A DNA stretch of 64,000 bases. Origin: Cherax quadricarinatus (taxonomy: Eukaryota > Arthropoda > Malacostraca > Decapoda > Parastacidae). Below are positions 43,175 through 53,846 of the stretch, piece after piece. Position numbers and translations under genes: made by a program. Position 1 is the first letter of the stretch; each line of letters begins with the position of its first letter. The stretch spans positions 12,509,568-12,573,567 of the forward strand of contig NC_091382.1 of assembly GCF_038502225.1 (NCBI RefSeq). Direction: 5' to 3'. The notes beneath the pieces were generated by a model, which saw only the letters and a list, made by a program, of their open reading frames with translations, did no database searches and had not been told where the DNA came from.

Positions 43175-44427
43175 TTAACCCTTTGACTGTTTCAGGCCCC
43201 TCTCTGAAACTGTCATTCTATGTCGCCAAATATTCAAAAAAAAAAAAAATTATTTTTTCTTATGAAAATGTTAAGATTATTTTTCTGAGTGTTTTAGTCC
43301 AAAAAAAAAAATTTTGCCATCGGTACTTACCGAGATATAGAGCCGTGAAGTTTGCAGAAAATGAGCCGCGTATGGCAACAGCGGCGACTGCCGCTCACCC
43401 GGTAAACTTTAGTTTACTTGTAATTGAAGGTTTTTTGTTTTTTTCAGTATTTTATTTTTTCACATAACTTATGTGGCCTATGAGACCAAAGTAAGGTGCA
43501 ATGTACATATATACACTCGTTGTATACAACACAATAAGCACACAAACATAATTATCAATATATTGTTTACAAAACTTGTTTACAAAAACAAACAATCATC
43601 CTCCTCCTCCTCCTCCTCCTTCTCATCCTTCTTCTCCTCCTCCTCCTTCTCCTTCTCCTCCTCCTCCTCCTCCTCCTCCTCCTCCTCCTTCTCCTCCTCC
43701 TCCTCCTCCTTCTCCTCCTCCTTCTCCTCCTCCTCCTTCTCCTCCTCCTTCTTCTCCTCCTCCTTCTCCTCCTCCTTCTCCTTCTTCTCCTCCTTCTCCT
43801 TCTTCTCCTCCTCCTTCTCCTTCTCCTTCTCCTTCTCCTTCTCCTTCTCCTCCTCCTCCTTCTCCTCCTCCTTCTCCTCCTTCTCCTCCTCCTTGTCTTG
43901 TGTGCGAGTGTGTGGCTTATAATTGTTTTGAGTCAGAAGTCGGCAGCTGTCAAAGTGACATATTGTCTCATTTGTCACTACCCCTACTGCCTGTCAAAAC
44001 AATGGGGTCGGATGCTGCTTCCCCTCCTCCATTCTATCTAATTATCTTTCTCCCTCATTCTATATCTTTCAATCTGTCTCTCTTTCTATCTGTCTGCCTA
44101 TCTCTGTCTCACAGGTACACATAAATACAAGTATACATAGTGTAAATTACCTAGGATAACCCAAGAAATCCAGACAAAGTGCTATACTCTGCTTGAAGAT
44201 GTGAGTAAACGTGATGACACAGTCTTGTGGCTCTCTCTGAGACCTAGATGGACAACGTATATATATGGTCGTAATTTACCCTCCTTTTCATCTGCCTTCA
44301 GAAATTTGGCACGACTGGCCTGAAATTGGATGCCTGGTCAGCATAGAATGCTGGACAACTTCTAACACTCAGTGTGCGTGGCCTATTGATTTGAAAAATC
44401 TGTGACTCACTTAGTACAAAGGGTTAA
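43175..44427. mobile_element. Chimeric TTAA element with long CTC/CTT tract
   Basis: TTAA at 43175-43178 and 44424-44427. The left part (to about 43500) is the reverse complement of the 3' region of the piggyBac at 56400-56760. The right part resembles family C 5' sequence in direct orientation (AATTTGGCACGACTGGCCTG). The join lies around a pyrimidine tract. Confidence 0.65.
43598..43895. repeat. About 300-bp polypyrimidine/polypurine (CTC/CTT) tract
   Basis: Nearly pure C+T on the plus strand, dominated by CTCCTCCTT words. The apparent Pro-, Ser- or Glu-rich open frames are by-products of the repeat. Confidence 0.95.
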
Positions 44428-45714
44428 TAAGGTCTTGTGTCTCTCCAAGGAGCACAGTAATGGATTTAAATTAGATAAGTTTAGATTTAGAAAGGACAGT
44501 TCTACCTAATGAGCGCCAGCTAGAGCATCAACAGCGCAGCTAGTAAACACCTGTTAACACCTTGGATTCACTGATGTCATGTAGTATTAACACTCCCATT
44601 TTAAGAGGAAAGTGATTTTGACCCTGAGTTTAGTGGCTTTGAGGTGGATGTGGCCACAAGTGGTCGAGGAAATATAAAAAAAACCTCGATAATAACCCAT
44701 GTGCAATATTTGTGCAACAACCTTTCAGAATGTCTTATAACCTATGCCCTAAGTCAAGAGAAACAATTCTGGCTGGCTGGCTGGCTGGCTGGCCAGCTGG
44801 CTGCCAGCTGCATGGTGGCCAGCTGTGTGGCTGGCCGGCTGCTGGCGGCCTGGCTCTATCTCCATTTGTCTGTCTGTATCTATGTCTATCTCTGTCTCTC
44901 TCTCTATCTTTGTCTCTGTCTATCTGTCTCTGTCTATCTGTCTGTCTATCTCTGTCTCACAGGTACACATAAATACATGTATACATAGTGTAAATTACCT
45001 AGGATAACCCAAAAAATCCAGACAAAGTGCTATACTCTGCATGAAGATGTGAGTAAAGATGATGATGCAGTCTTGTGGCTCTCTCTGAGACAGAGAGCTC
45101 GACGGATAGACAGATAGACAGGGAGCTTGACAGACAGACAAATAGACAGACATGTTTGTGTACCAGTGAAAACAAAGGAGGGCGATGCTCATTAAACATC
45201 ACCTCTAATCTTTTCCTATCTGCTGCACCCTCCCCCACCCTCCTGTATGCTCATCAAACATCAGCTCTTATCAGATGTTATCTCATCTTATCACGTCACT
45301 GTCAGAGGTGGACTTTGTTTTTCATGCTTCAAGGGAACTTATTATTTTATTATTATTACATATTTTTCTTCTCCTTCTCCTTCTCCTCCTCCTCCTCATT
45401 ATTATTATATACTTCCACATATCCAAAACATTGCTGGGACCTATAAATACTTTGTATATATTCCAAGACCATAGTAAATGTCCAAGGCAGGTGTAAATGT
45501 TCACCTGTCAGTGTGTTTGTGACAATTTGAGTACAATTTCAGTACCTAATACTAGTGTCAGAACAAAGATTGGTTATGAAATGACAAGAACTACTATAAA
45601 TTGTAATTATCAGAACATGAAAATTATATAAAAAAAAGTTTTTTTTATTTTTCAAAATATTCGGGGCACTGGGGTAGTGAATGTATATATATGTTTGGAC
45701 CGTTTACGGGTTAA

Positions 45715-46021
45715 GCTGCGATGAAAAATTGGAGATACGATATTTGTATAATGGTTGGTGCATGTGGGTGGGCCTCATTTAACCAGCAACACAGAAGCTT
45801 GCCTCTTGGGCAGCATCTGAGCCAATATGAGTGGGGTTATGTGGGGGTGGCTTAGCAACCAATCAACAATGGGGCTGAATGCCTCTATGGTAGCATATCA
45901 GCCAACAACAGAACTTTTGCTAAAGTTTATTGTTTCCTCTTCCGTTTGAAGGTACCATGTGTGTTGCCTGCACTAACTCTGAATTATTTACCCTTCACAA
46001 CTGCATTTGTGATTTAATAAT
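45715..46021. other. Unassigned sequence
   Basis: No repeat ends or coding signals recognised. Confidence 0.4.
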
Positions 46022-46145
46022 ACCATGACTCACGAAATCGTAACGACACAATTGCAAACAAACCACTGTAGGTGCCAGTCTGGAGTTTTATGACTCACTT
46101 GCTGTGAGTTCAATCCCTGCTCGTACCGTGGTTTAATTATACCAT
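46022..46145 (+). mobile_element. tRNA-derived SINE (family S2), degenerate
   Basis: CAGTCTGGAGTTTTATGACT and GTGAGTTCAATCCC match the S2 copies at 1378-1680, preceded by CACGAAATCGTAACGACACA. Confidence 0.5.
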
Positions 46146-46368
46146 CTTTTGTGTTCCCAAGTCATCAAGACCTCTAAAATGAGGAGTAAACAGTTTGTGT
46201 TACCAAGTCATCAAGGCCCCTAAAGTGAGCAGTACACAGCCAGTTTCTCTAAAGATCAAGCAAGAAATTGAGAAAAAACATGGAGCTAAAATTAGTGAAT
46301 TGGTAAATGAGTATAGCTTTCCACAATCAACCATCTCTATTATCAAGCAAAAGAAATTATAAAGGATA

Positions 46369-49192
46369 TTAACCCTTTCAGGGTCCGTCCCGTAGATCTA
46401 CAGCTTCACGTTGAGTATCCAAACCGTAGATATACGCCAAAATTTTAGCGCCATCAAATTTAGAGCAAAAACGCTCATAGGCCTACATGTGAGAGAACGG
46501 GTCTTTGTGGTGGGTGTGCGCCATGAGCAAAAAATCTAGGCGCCTGCATAGCATTGTGGAAACGCCGGCTCAGTTACCCTTGTTCACCATGCCTCGTTGC
46601 AAGGCAGCTCTCACTCCAAGGAAAATTGGGACTCTCCTGTTAATATCTAATAGTTCTGACAGTGATGGAAGTGGAAATGAAGACGAATTCTTTGGCTTTG
46701 ATCAGTTAGTGACCGAAAGGAATGACCAGGATATCGATAATAGTGCAGAAAGCCCTGATGATCCTCAACCTTCTACCTCTGGTGTGGGCACTCATCAGTC
46801 ACGGTCGGTTGTACCTCAACGAAAGAGAAAACTATTATTTTCACGTGGCCAGGCCTCTGACTTCAGTAATGATGATGACAGTGACGTGGATTGTGATTTT
46901 ATTGCTCTTGACGATCATTCGAGTAGTGATAGTGAGGAATCATATTCACCAGTGAAGCGTCAATGTGTACGCTGCCACATGCACTCGGGTAGTGTACCCT
47001 ATGCCATGCCCAGGGGACAGAGTACATCCCGGAGTATATCCCGTGGCCCCACACCAGGTATAGATAGTGATAGTGAGGATGATGTGGCTACACTTGGCAT
47101 GGATAGACCACAGGCATCACTAGATGGTGGTAGTGGTGATGGTAGTGCCACGGCCAGGCTGGGACCCACGCTGCTGACTCCGCAGTTCAAGGACAAAGCG
47201 GAGCATCAGCCACCAGCCCACCACAACCACAACTACCCGCACAACCAGCCTATGATGTCCAGTATCCACCAGCAAACCGTATCTGGGATTGGCAGCAAAA
47301 TCCCAATTTTGTTCCCAAGCCCCACCACTTTGATGACTCTGAAAGTGGAATTCTACCAACTTGTCCCCTTCGAAACACTGCAAATGAACTGGAATTCTTT
47401 GAATTATTCTTTGACCAGCCATTGATGGAAACTATTGTCAGGGAAAGTAACAAGTATTTTGAGTACACCATGGCAAATACGATCATATCACCACAGTCAA
47501 GACTACACCGGTGGAAAGAGAAGACTGTTGCAGAAATTTATTTGCTTTTTGCAACAATAATGCTTATGCCTCATGTCTATAAGCATAATATAAAAGCATA
47601 CTGGTCCACAGATCGGCTAATTTCTACCCCGGTCTTCAGTGAAATCATCCCAGTGAACAGGTTTATCTTACTGTTACGTATGTTGCACTTCTCTGACAAA
47701 ACCAGGTCTGACAGAAGTGACAGGTTATACAAGATTAGAAATGTTTTTATGTATCTCAAAAGTTCAGCATATACTTTTATCCATTCAAGAATCTTGTAAT
47801 TGACGAGTCTTTGATTTTGTTCAAAGGTAGGCTGTCATTCAAGCAGTATATACCGAGCAAGAGGAAACGCTTTGGTATAAAACTGTTTGTACACTGTGAC
47901 TGTGACAGTGGCCTGGTATTGGATATTGTTGTATACACGGGAAGTAAAACTTTGAAAGATACCAAGATGTTATAGGGTATCTCAGGTGACGTAGTGAGAA
48001 GCATGATGGCACCTTATCTTGGTAAGGGGCATACATTATATACCGATAACTGGTACACAAGCCCATTACTCAGTGATTTCTTGTGAGTGAACGAGACAGA
48101 TGTGTGTGGCATAGTGCGTTCTAATCGTAAACATATGCCCAGGCTCAACGCAGGTGCTCGTGGTGATGACGTGCAGGTGTTTACTGCCAATGACATCATG
48201 GCATTATGGTGGCATGACAAACGAGATGTCACATTGTTGACAACCATTCACCGTAATGAAATGCAAGACAGTGGCAAAGTTGATCAAGTAACTAATGAAC
48301 GTATTCAAAAACCAGTGACAGTGATTGATTATTCACAAAACATGCGCTTGGTTGACAAGTGTGACATGCAGATTGACTTTGTTGATTGTGTTCGTAAGAG
48401 TTACAAGTGGTACATGAAACTTTTCTTCCATCTCATGGACATTTCAATGCTCAATGCATATAATATGTACCAAATGAAGACTGGCAACAGACCACCGTAT
48501 GGTGAATTTTGTTTGTCTGTTGTCAGACAACTCATAATGAAGTACCAGGTAACAACACCTGCTATACAACAAGGTCCTCGAACTCCTCAGGATATACCCA
48601 AGCGTTTGAGGAGGGAAGGTGATCATTTCATAATACAGCATCCTTCAACTCAGAAGAAATTAGCTCAGAAGAGATGCATCGTCTGTGCACAAACAAAACG
48701 ACGGCAACAAAGACGCAAAGACACTTGGTTTATGTGTGAGGAATGTAAGGTACCTCTGTGCATGGTGCCCTGTTTCAAGGAGTTCCACAAGCTCCAGCAG
48801 TTCTAAAACCATGTCCAGTGATTGTAAATATGTAAATATATGATAGAAATCAGTATTATACAGGATTTGTGCATGTTTATTGTAATAAACAACAGTGGTA
48901 AGCAATAATATGATAATAACTTTAGTGCGGTTATTGTATTCAATACAATGAGTTTATATATATACATTATATACAGTATTGGTCTCTCAGGCCCCAAATG
49001 TTAGTAGGAAAAGAAAAAAATGGAAAAGAAAAGAAAAAACTACAAAAATGGCTAATTAAAGTAATGCCCGTATGTGGAAATTGTCGATGTTGCCGCCACC
49101 AGGTCATTTTGGACAAACTTCTCGGCACTTCTCGGCACTGTATCTCGGTAAGTACTGATCAGAAACTGACAAATTTTTTTATAGTCTTAAGA
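46369..49192 (+). mobile_element. piggyBac element 1, 3' end lost
   Basis: TTAA at 46369-46372, then CCCTTTCAGGGTCCGTCCCG. The transposase pseudogene follows. After the gene, ATCTCGGTAAGTACTGAT matches the other piggyBac, but the 3' terminal repeat is missing. Confidence 0.8.
46589..48806 (+). pseudogene. piggyBac (PGBD4-like) transposase pseudogene 1
   Basis: piggyBac transposases excise and insert at TTAA using three Asp residues. The start MPRCKAALTPRKIGTLLLIS is followed by an acidic Ser/Asp-rich region. A frameshift near 47280 leads into the frame with LFFDQPLMETIVRESNKYFE and YWSTDRLISTPVFSEIIPVN. Catalytic motifs are IDESLILFKGRLSFKQY (first Asp), YTDNWYTSP (second) and DYSQNMRLVDKCD (third). 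The C-terminal zinc-binding domain has CIVCAQTK, CEECKVPLC and CFKEFHKLQQF. Other lesions are a frameshift near 47770, a TAG at KML-stop-GISGD (47971-47973) and a TGA at FL-stop-VNETD. Confidence 0.88.
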
Positions 49193-50273
49193 GAGAAGCA
49201 AATGAGGGGAGATACACTGTAAGTTATATCTTCACAAAAATATGCTACTCCATATGATAATTGTTAAGCTAACAAAGACTGGTTTAAAGATTTCAAGAAA
49301 AAGGCAGATATTAAGAGAGTTGTGAGAAATGGCACAACTTCCAGTGCTGATAAGGAAGTTACTGAAGCTTTTCAACTTCAGTTTTAAGATTATTACTGAG
49401 GATCGTCTTCCTCAACAAGCGTTCAATGTGGATACGGGTCTTTTGAAAAAGAATGCCTAGGTGAACATTTATCACAAAGGAGGAGGCCATTTGCCTGGAC
49501 ATAAGCCTATCAAAGTTTGACTTACTCTGAAGTTGGGTGCCAATGCCTCTGGAGATTTCAATGCTTGTTTATCACTCAGAAAGCCCCAGAGTGTTTAAAC
49601 AAAAAGTATCCAAGGGCAAGATGGATGTGTTCTGGTACTGCAACAAGAAGGTCTGAGTGACAAGACCATCCTTCAGTGAATGGGCAAAAGAAGCGTTTTA
49701 TCCATCAGCCAAGAACTACCTACAGATCAACAGACTTCCTCTAAAAGCACTGTTACTGTTAGATAATGCACCAGGACATGTTCCAGAACTTGCCCAATCT
49801 CTGGAGACAGAATTTAACTTAGTTACAATTAAATTCCTTCCCCCCCGCCAACACCACTCTCTGCTGCAGTAACTGGACCAGCAATTTACTGAGAATTTCA
49901 AGAAGATTTACACTTAGATGATGTCTGCCAAGTGTTTTTTAAAGACTTCAGGAAATGGAGCTATCACCCTTAAGGAATTCTGGAAGACTAAGTTAAGCAT
50001 CTTAGATTGTGTGAGGCTCACTCTGAATTCCTGGAGTGAAGTTTCCACTCAGTGCCTCAATGCAGCCTGGAAGAACTTGTAGCTTTTGTGAGAAATAAGA
50101 TCAGGTAGTACAAACAGTTCCTGAGTCGCAAGGAGTTTGTAATCAACCTATAGTCGGCAGTGAGGTGCGGACTTTTGAGTCCACACAAGTACGTAAATTT
50201 GTCAGCATTCGTAAATTTCAACTTTCATCACACTCTCTGGAACGGATTAATTACAAAACTCGAGGGCCCACTG

Positions 50274-50727
50274 TGGTTGATAATTGTGGTGACTTTAGTG
50301 GGCTCAGTTCGGGCAAGATAGGAGTACAAATATTATAGGTGAACGAGTAGTTATCCATCAAACTGCTCGGGGTTTGTAACAGTCGGCAACCCCTACCATC
50401 CTGGGGGAGAACTACTTAAGTTTACCTACTAGCCTGGGTAAGCCAGTAGTGTCACTCTACTCCTCACTCTCCTCCTATTAAGTAGTCCTCGGGACTAACA
50501 ATTGCATTAAGTTACCTGTTGGCTAAGGTTTCATCTGGTTACTCATGTCTCTCTATGCCATAATCTGTGTGTCCTCTGGTAACATTTATTTTCTCAGCCT
50601 GTAGGACTGGAACTGGGTCTCTCCAATCTGCAGACCACAAGGGGCTGTCTACATCATAAGGCTCTCAGTCTGTGTGTGAGTGTATCTGAACCGGAGTCTC
50701 AACCCGATTGTATGTTTGAAGCCAGCC
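50274..50727. other. Unassigned sequence between the pogo relic and a LINE
   Basis: No ORF or repeat end recognised. It could be a LINE 5' region or an LTR-like piece, but there is no direct support. Confidence 0.35.
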
Positions 50728-51330
50728 GGTGAACTATTATCTAATATTTTTAATTTATCTCTTCAAACAGGTGTAGTGTCTGATATGTGGAAGATGGCTG
50801 ATGTAATTCCTATTTTTAAAGCAGGAGACAAGTCGTTACCATCTAATTACCGCCCAATAAGCCTGACTTCAATCGTAGGCAAATTACTAGAGTCAATTAT
50901 AGCTGAGATTATAAGAAGCCATCACGAGAGGCCGTTCTTGTTTAATTAATTTATTAACTTTCTTCAGTAAAGCTTTTGAGGATTAACAAGAGGCTGTTCT
51001 TGTCTAACTAATTTATTAACCTTCTTCAGTAAAGCTTTAGAGGCTGTTGATCACGATAAAGAATTTGATATTGTTTATTTAGATTTTAGTAAGGTTTTTG
51101 ATAGAGTTCCGCACCAAAGACTGTTAAAGAAAGTGGCAGATCATGGCAATGAGGGAAAAGTGCTCTCATGGATCTAGTCATGACTAACAGACAGGAAGCA
51201 GACAATGTCCATAAATGGAGTTAAATTCAAGTGGGGATCTGTAACAAGTGGCGTTCTACAGGGATCAGTCTTGGGCTCGTTGTTTTTTATAATATAGTAT
51301 ATCAATGATCTTGATGAGGGAATTACTAGT
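50728..51330 (+). pseudogene. CR1/Jockey-like LINE reverse transcriptase fragment, plus copy
   Basis: SNIFNLSLQTGVVSDMWKMA, DVIPIFKAGDKSLPSNYRPI and SLTSIVGKLLESIIAEII are followed by an imperfect duplication of about 60-70 bp around CTTGTTTAATTAATTTATTA (about 50930-51040). LDFSKVFDRVPHQRLLKKVA (box A) and an interrupted box B follow. There are several stops. Confidence 0.78.
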
Positions 51331-51686
51331 GAAATGAGCGAATTCCTACCTATCTTTGTGTCATCGGCAAATTTCCTCAAATCACCCGTAATTCCCTCAT
51401 CAAGATCATTGATATACAGTGGACCCCCGCATAACGATGGCATCACATAGCGATTATTTCGCATACCGCTTACTTTAATTGCAAAAATTTTGCCTCACAT
51501 ACCGCTTAAAAACCCGCTTACCGATTTTCGTCCGAGACGCGTCCAATGTGCGGCCTGAGCCACGCTCACATGTTCCGCCGGTGGCATTGTTTACCAGCCA
51601 GCCTCGGCGGTAACATCCAAGCATACAATCGGAATATTTCGTATTATTACAGTGTTTTCGGTGCTTTTTCTGGAAAATAAGTGACC

Positions 51687-52091
51687 ATGGGCCCCAAGAA
51701 AGCTTCTAGTGCCAACCCTACAGCAATAAGGGTGAGAATTACAATAGAGATGAAGAAAAAGATCATTGATAAGTATGAAAGTGGAGTGCATGTCTCCGAG
51801 CTGGCCAGGTTGTATAATAAACCCCAATCAACCATCGCTACTATTGGTGGTACAGCTGCTGCTGCTGCTGCACTGTCAGCTGCTGCTGCTGCTGCACTGT
51901 CAGCTGCTGCTGCTGCTGCTGTAGCACCGTTGTTGGTGTGGCTTATTGAGAATACCAAGAAACAATTAACCCCAGAGGATTTGCCACCCAGGATAACCCA
52001 AAAAAGTCAGTGTCATCGAAGACTGTCTAACTTATTTCCATTGGGGTCCTTAATCTTGTCTCCCAGGATGCAACCCACACAAGTCGACTAA
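51687..52091 (+). CDS. Chimeric Tigger HTH / poly-Ala / SINE ORF, copy 2
   Basis: An open frame of 135 codons. MGPKKASSANPTAIRVRITI, the pipsqueak-type HTH (ESGVHVSELARLYNKPQSTI), about 29 Ala-rich residues, then APLLVWLIENTKKQLTPEDL and antisense SINE codons (RITQKSQCHRRLSNLFPLGS), ending QPTQVD-stop. The SINE supplies the stop codon. Function unknown; it retains only one DNA-binding half-domain. Confidence 0.6.
   Translation: MGPKKASSANPTAIRVRITIEMKKKIIDKYESGVHVSELARLYNKPQSTIATIGGTAAAAAALSAAAAAALSAAAAAAVAPLLVWLIENTKKQLTPEDLPPRITQKSQCHRRLSNLFPLGSLILSPRMQPTQVD
51849..51935 (+). repeat. Ala-coding minisatellite, short allele (about 87 bp)
   Basis: (GCT)4-6 blocks separated by GCACTGTCA or GTAGCACCG. 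Probably near the ancestral length. Confidence 0.85.
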
Positions 52092-52112
52092 CACCCAGGT
52101 GAACAGGGAAAA

Positions 52113-52337
52113 ATGCCTGGAACTAGTGCTCATATTGGTGAATTTAAAGCCAGCAAAGGTTGGTTTGAGAGATTTAAGAATCGTAGTGGCATACACAGTG
52201 TGATAAGGCCTGTTCTGGAAGAAAATGCCAAACAGGACCTACAGTACTCAGGAGGAAAAGGCACTCCCAGGACACAGTGTCTCATCAGTCATTGCTGCAT
52301 CTTCAATAAAGGTAAGTGTCATTTATTCTTCATTTAG
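52113..52337 (+). pseudogene. Second Tigger fragment of the composite (copy 2)
   Basis: The same as 19859-20083: CENP-B-type HTH part, then an out-of-frame catalytic fragment and 3' UTR. Confidence 0.7.
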
Positions 52338-53305
52338 TAGACTAGTACATGCACAATATATACTGTGCATGTACTACTCTACTATTGTGCATGTATCCTT
52401 CTCTTTGTGTGTGGGAAAATGTATATTTCATGTGGTAAAATTTTTTTTTTCATACTTTTGGGTGTCTTGCACGGATTAATTTGATTTCCATTATTTCTTA
52501 TGGGGAAAATTCATTCACATAGCGATTATTTCCCATAACAATTACCCCTCTTGCACGGATTAAAATCGTTAACCGGGGGTCCACTGTATATATATAACAA
52601 CAATGGGCCCAAGACTGATCCCTGTGGAATGCCACTTGTTACAGATCCCCACTCAGATTTAACCCCATTTATGCACACTCTCTGCTTCCTGTCTGTGAGC
52701 CATGACTCTATCCATGAGAGCACTTCTCCCCCAATGCCATGAGCTGCCACTTTCTTTAACAGTCTTTGATGCAGTACTCTATCAAAAGCCTCAATAAAAT
52801 CTAAATAAACAGTATCAAATTCTTTATTGTTATTAACAGCCTCAAAAGCTATAATCTCAGCTATAACCGACTCTAGCAATTTGCCTACAATTGAGGTCAG
52901 GCTTATCGGGCGGTTATTTGATGGTAACGACTTGTCTCCTGCTTTAAAAATAGGAATTACATTAGCCATCTTCCACGTATCAGACACTACACCTGTTTGA
53001 AGAGATAAATTAAAAATATTAGTTAATGGTTCACAGAGTTCCATTTTGCATTCCTTAAGAACCCTTGAAAAAAGCTCATCAGGACCCGGCGATTTATTTT
53101 GTTTCAGTCGGTCTATTTGTTTCATAATCATTTCACTAGTGACTGTGATGTTACATAATTTATCTTCTTCAGGCCCACTATAAAAATTAATTACTGGGAT
53201 ATTGTAAGGGTCTTCCTGTGTAAAAACCCGAGAGAAAATAATTATTTAAAATCGAGCACATTTCGTTCTCTTTGTCAGTGGGCTTTATCAAGTCACAAAC
53301 AAATC

Positions 53306-53626
53306 TACCTGGGTGAAACATATGTGACTATTTACAGGATGAGAATGCTGGGTCAGGTGGAGAAGGCTGCATGTGACAATCTTCTGAGTAGAGTGATAGA
53401 GTCTATCACTCTACTCGGGCAAGAGTTGTCGGTGGGTAGAAAAGAGCAGTTTTTTCATTATCGAATGCATCTAAAATGCCTGATAACATGTTCATACTAT
53501 CATATACAGGTGGGCCCCACTTATACAGCAGGTTAGGTTCTGGGTTACTGCTGCAAAGTGAAACTTAGCCTTTTTTCACTTTCAAATGAATATAAAAGCC
53601 TGATAACATGTTTACACTACCATATA
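53306..53626. other. Unassigned sequence with a short palindrome and TIR fragment
   Basis: 53386-53416 is a perfect 15-bp-arm palindrome (GAGTAGAGTGATAGA). At 53508 CAGGTGGGCCCCACTTATAC looks like the end of another small TIR element. Confidence 0.4.
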
Positions 53627-53846
53627 TTAACCCTTTGATTGTTTTGGTCATATAAATATGTCTTACGTGCCACTGTTTCGGACGTATTTATATGCGTAAA
53701 TTCTAGCGGTTTCAAATCAAGCGGGAGACAGCTGGTAGGCCTACATGAAAGAGAATGGGTCTGAGTGGTGGGTGTGTGCCCTGTGAAAAAAATCTAGGAC
53801 TCAGTGGTGCATTGTGGGAACACCATCTTAGTAGTCCATTTTCACC

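Larger units (their letters stand above)
42788..45714 (+). mobile_element. Non-autonomous piggyBac-type element (family C), copy 2, with nested fragments
   Basis: TTAA at 42788-42791 and 45711-45714, with ends CCCATAAACGGTCCAAACG and TTTGGACCGTTTACGGG. It contains a CR1-like LINE piece (43018-43174, resuming 44428-44508), which itself contains a chimeric TTAA element (43175-44427). 44640-45150 parallels 17000-17520 and preserves the empty site of the I-like LINE. Confidence 0.72.
46185..50273 (+). pseudogene. Third-type pogo/Tigger transposase relic, split by piggyBac
   Basis: Before 46369 the plus strand encodes a pipsqueak-like HTH (KIKQEIEKKHGAKISELVNE, FPQSTISIIKQKK). After 49260 it continues with WFKDFKKKADIKRVVRNGTT, LLLLDNAPGHVPELAQ (second Asp) and FLPP. 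The first Asp motif is degraded (FNVDTGLLKKN) and the third reads LDQQFTENFKK. Many stops and frameshifts are present. It ends at a Tigger-like terminal repeat (GAGGGCCCACTG, 50273). This is a different lineage from the other Tigger copies. Confidence 0.7.
51417..52586 (+). mobile_element. Composite Tigger, copy 2 (short array)
   Basis: CAGTGGACCCCCGCATAACG to ACCGGGGGTCCACTG, with TA on both sides. At 1,170 bp it is the shortest of the three copies because its array is only about 87 bp. SINE-derived sequence occupies about 51986-52108. Confidence 0.9.
51340..53305 (-). pseudogene. CR1/Jockey-like LINE reverse transcriptase fragment, minus copy, split by composite Tigger
   Basis: On the minus strand from 53131: MIMKQIDRLKQNKSPGPDEL, DVIPIFKAGDKSLPSN-like fingers, box A YLDFIEAFDRVLHQRLLKKV and box [14 protein letters not shown]. 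It then continues beyond the Tigger (51417-52586) with the INDLDEGIT region. It is the inverted partner of 50728-51330, meeting it near 51330-51412. Confidence 0.78.

Noticed and set aside
43473..44124. Long Pro-rich, Ser-rich and Glu/Lys-rich open frames on both strands
   Set aside because: They are three readings of one CTC/CTT microsatellite and have no start context, domain or conserved edge.
46505..46588. Upstream ATG extending the piggyBac 1 protein by 28 codons
   Set aside because: The sister gene starts at the equivalent of MPRC/MPRG in an identical ACCATGCCTCGT context, so the downstream ATG (46589) is preferred.
53386..53416. Perfect 15-bp-arm palindrome as a possible regulatory site or terminator
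   Set aside because: A single short palindrome in AT-rich repeat sequence has no supporting context.
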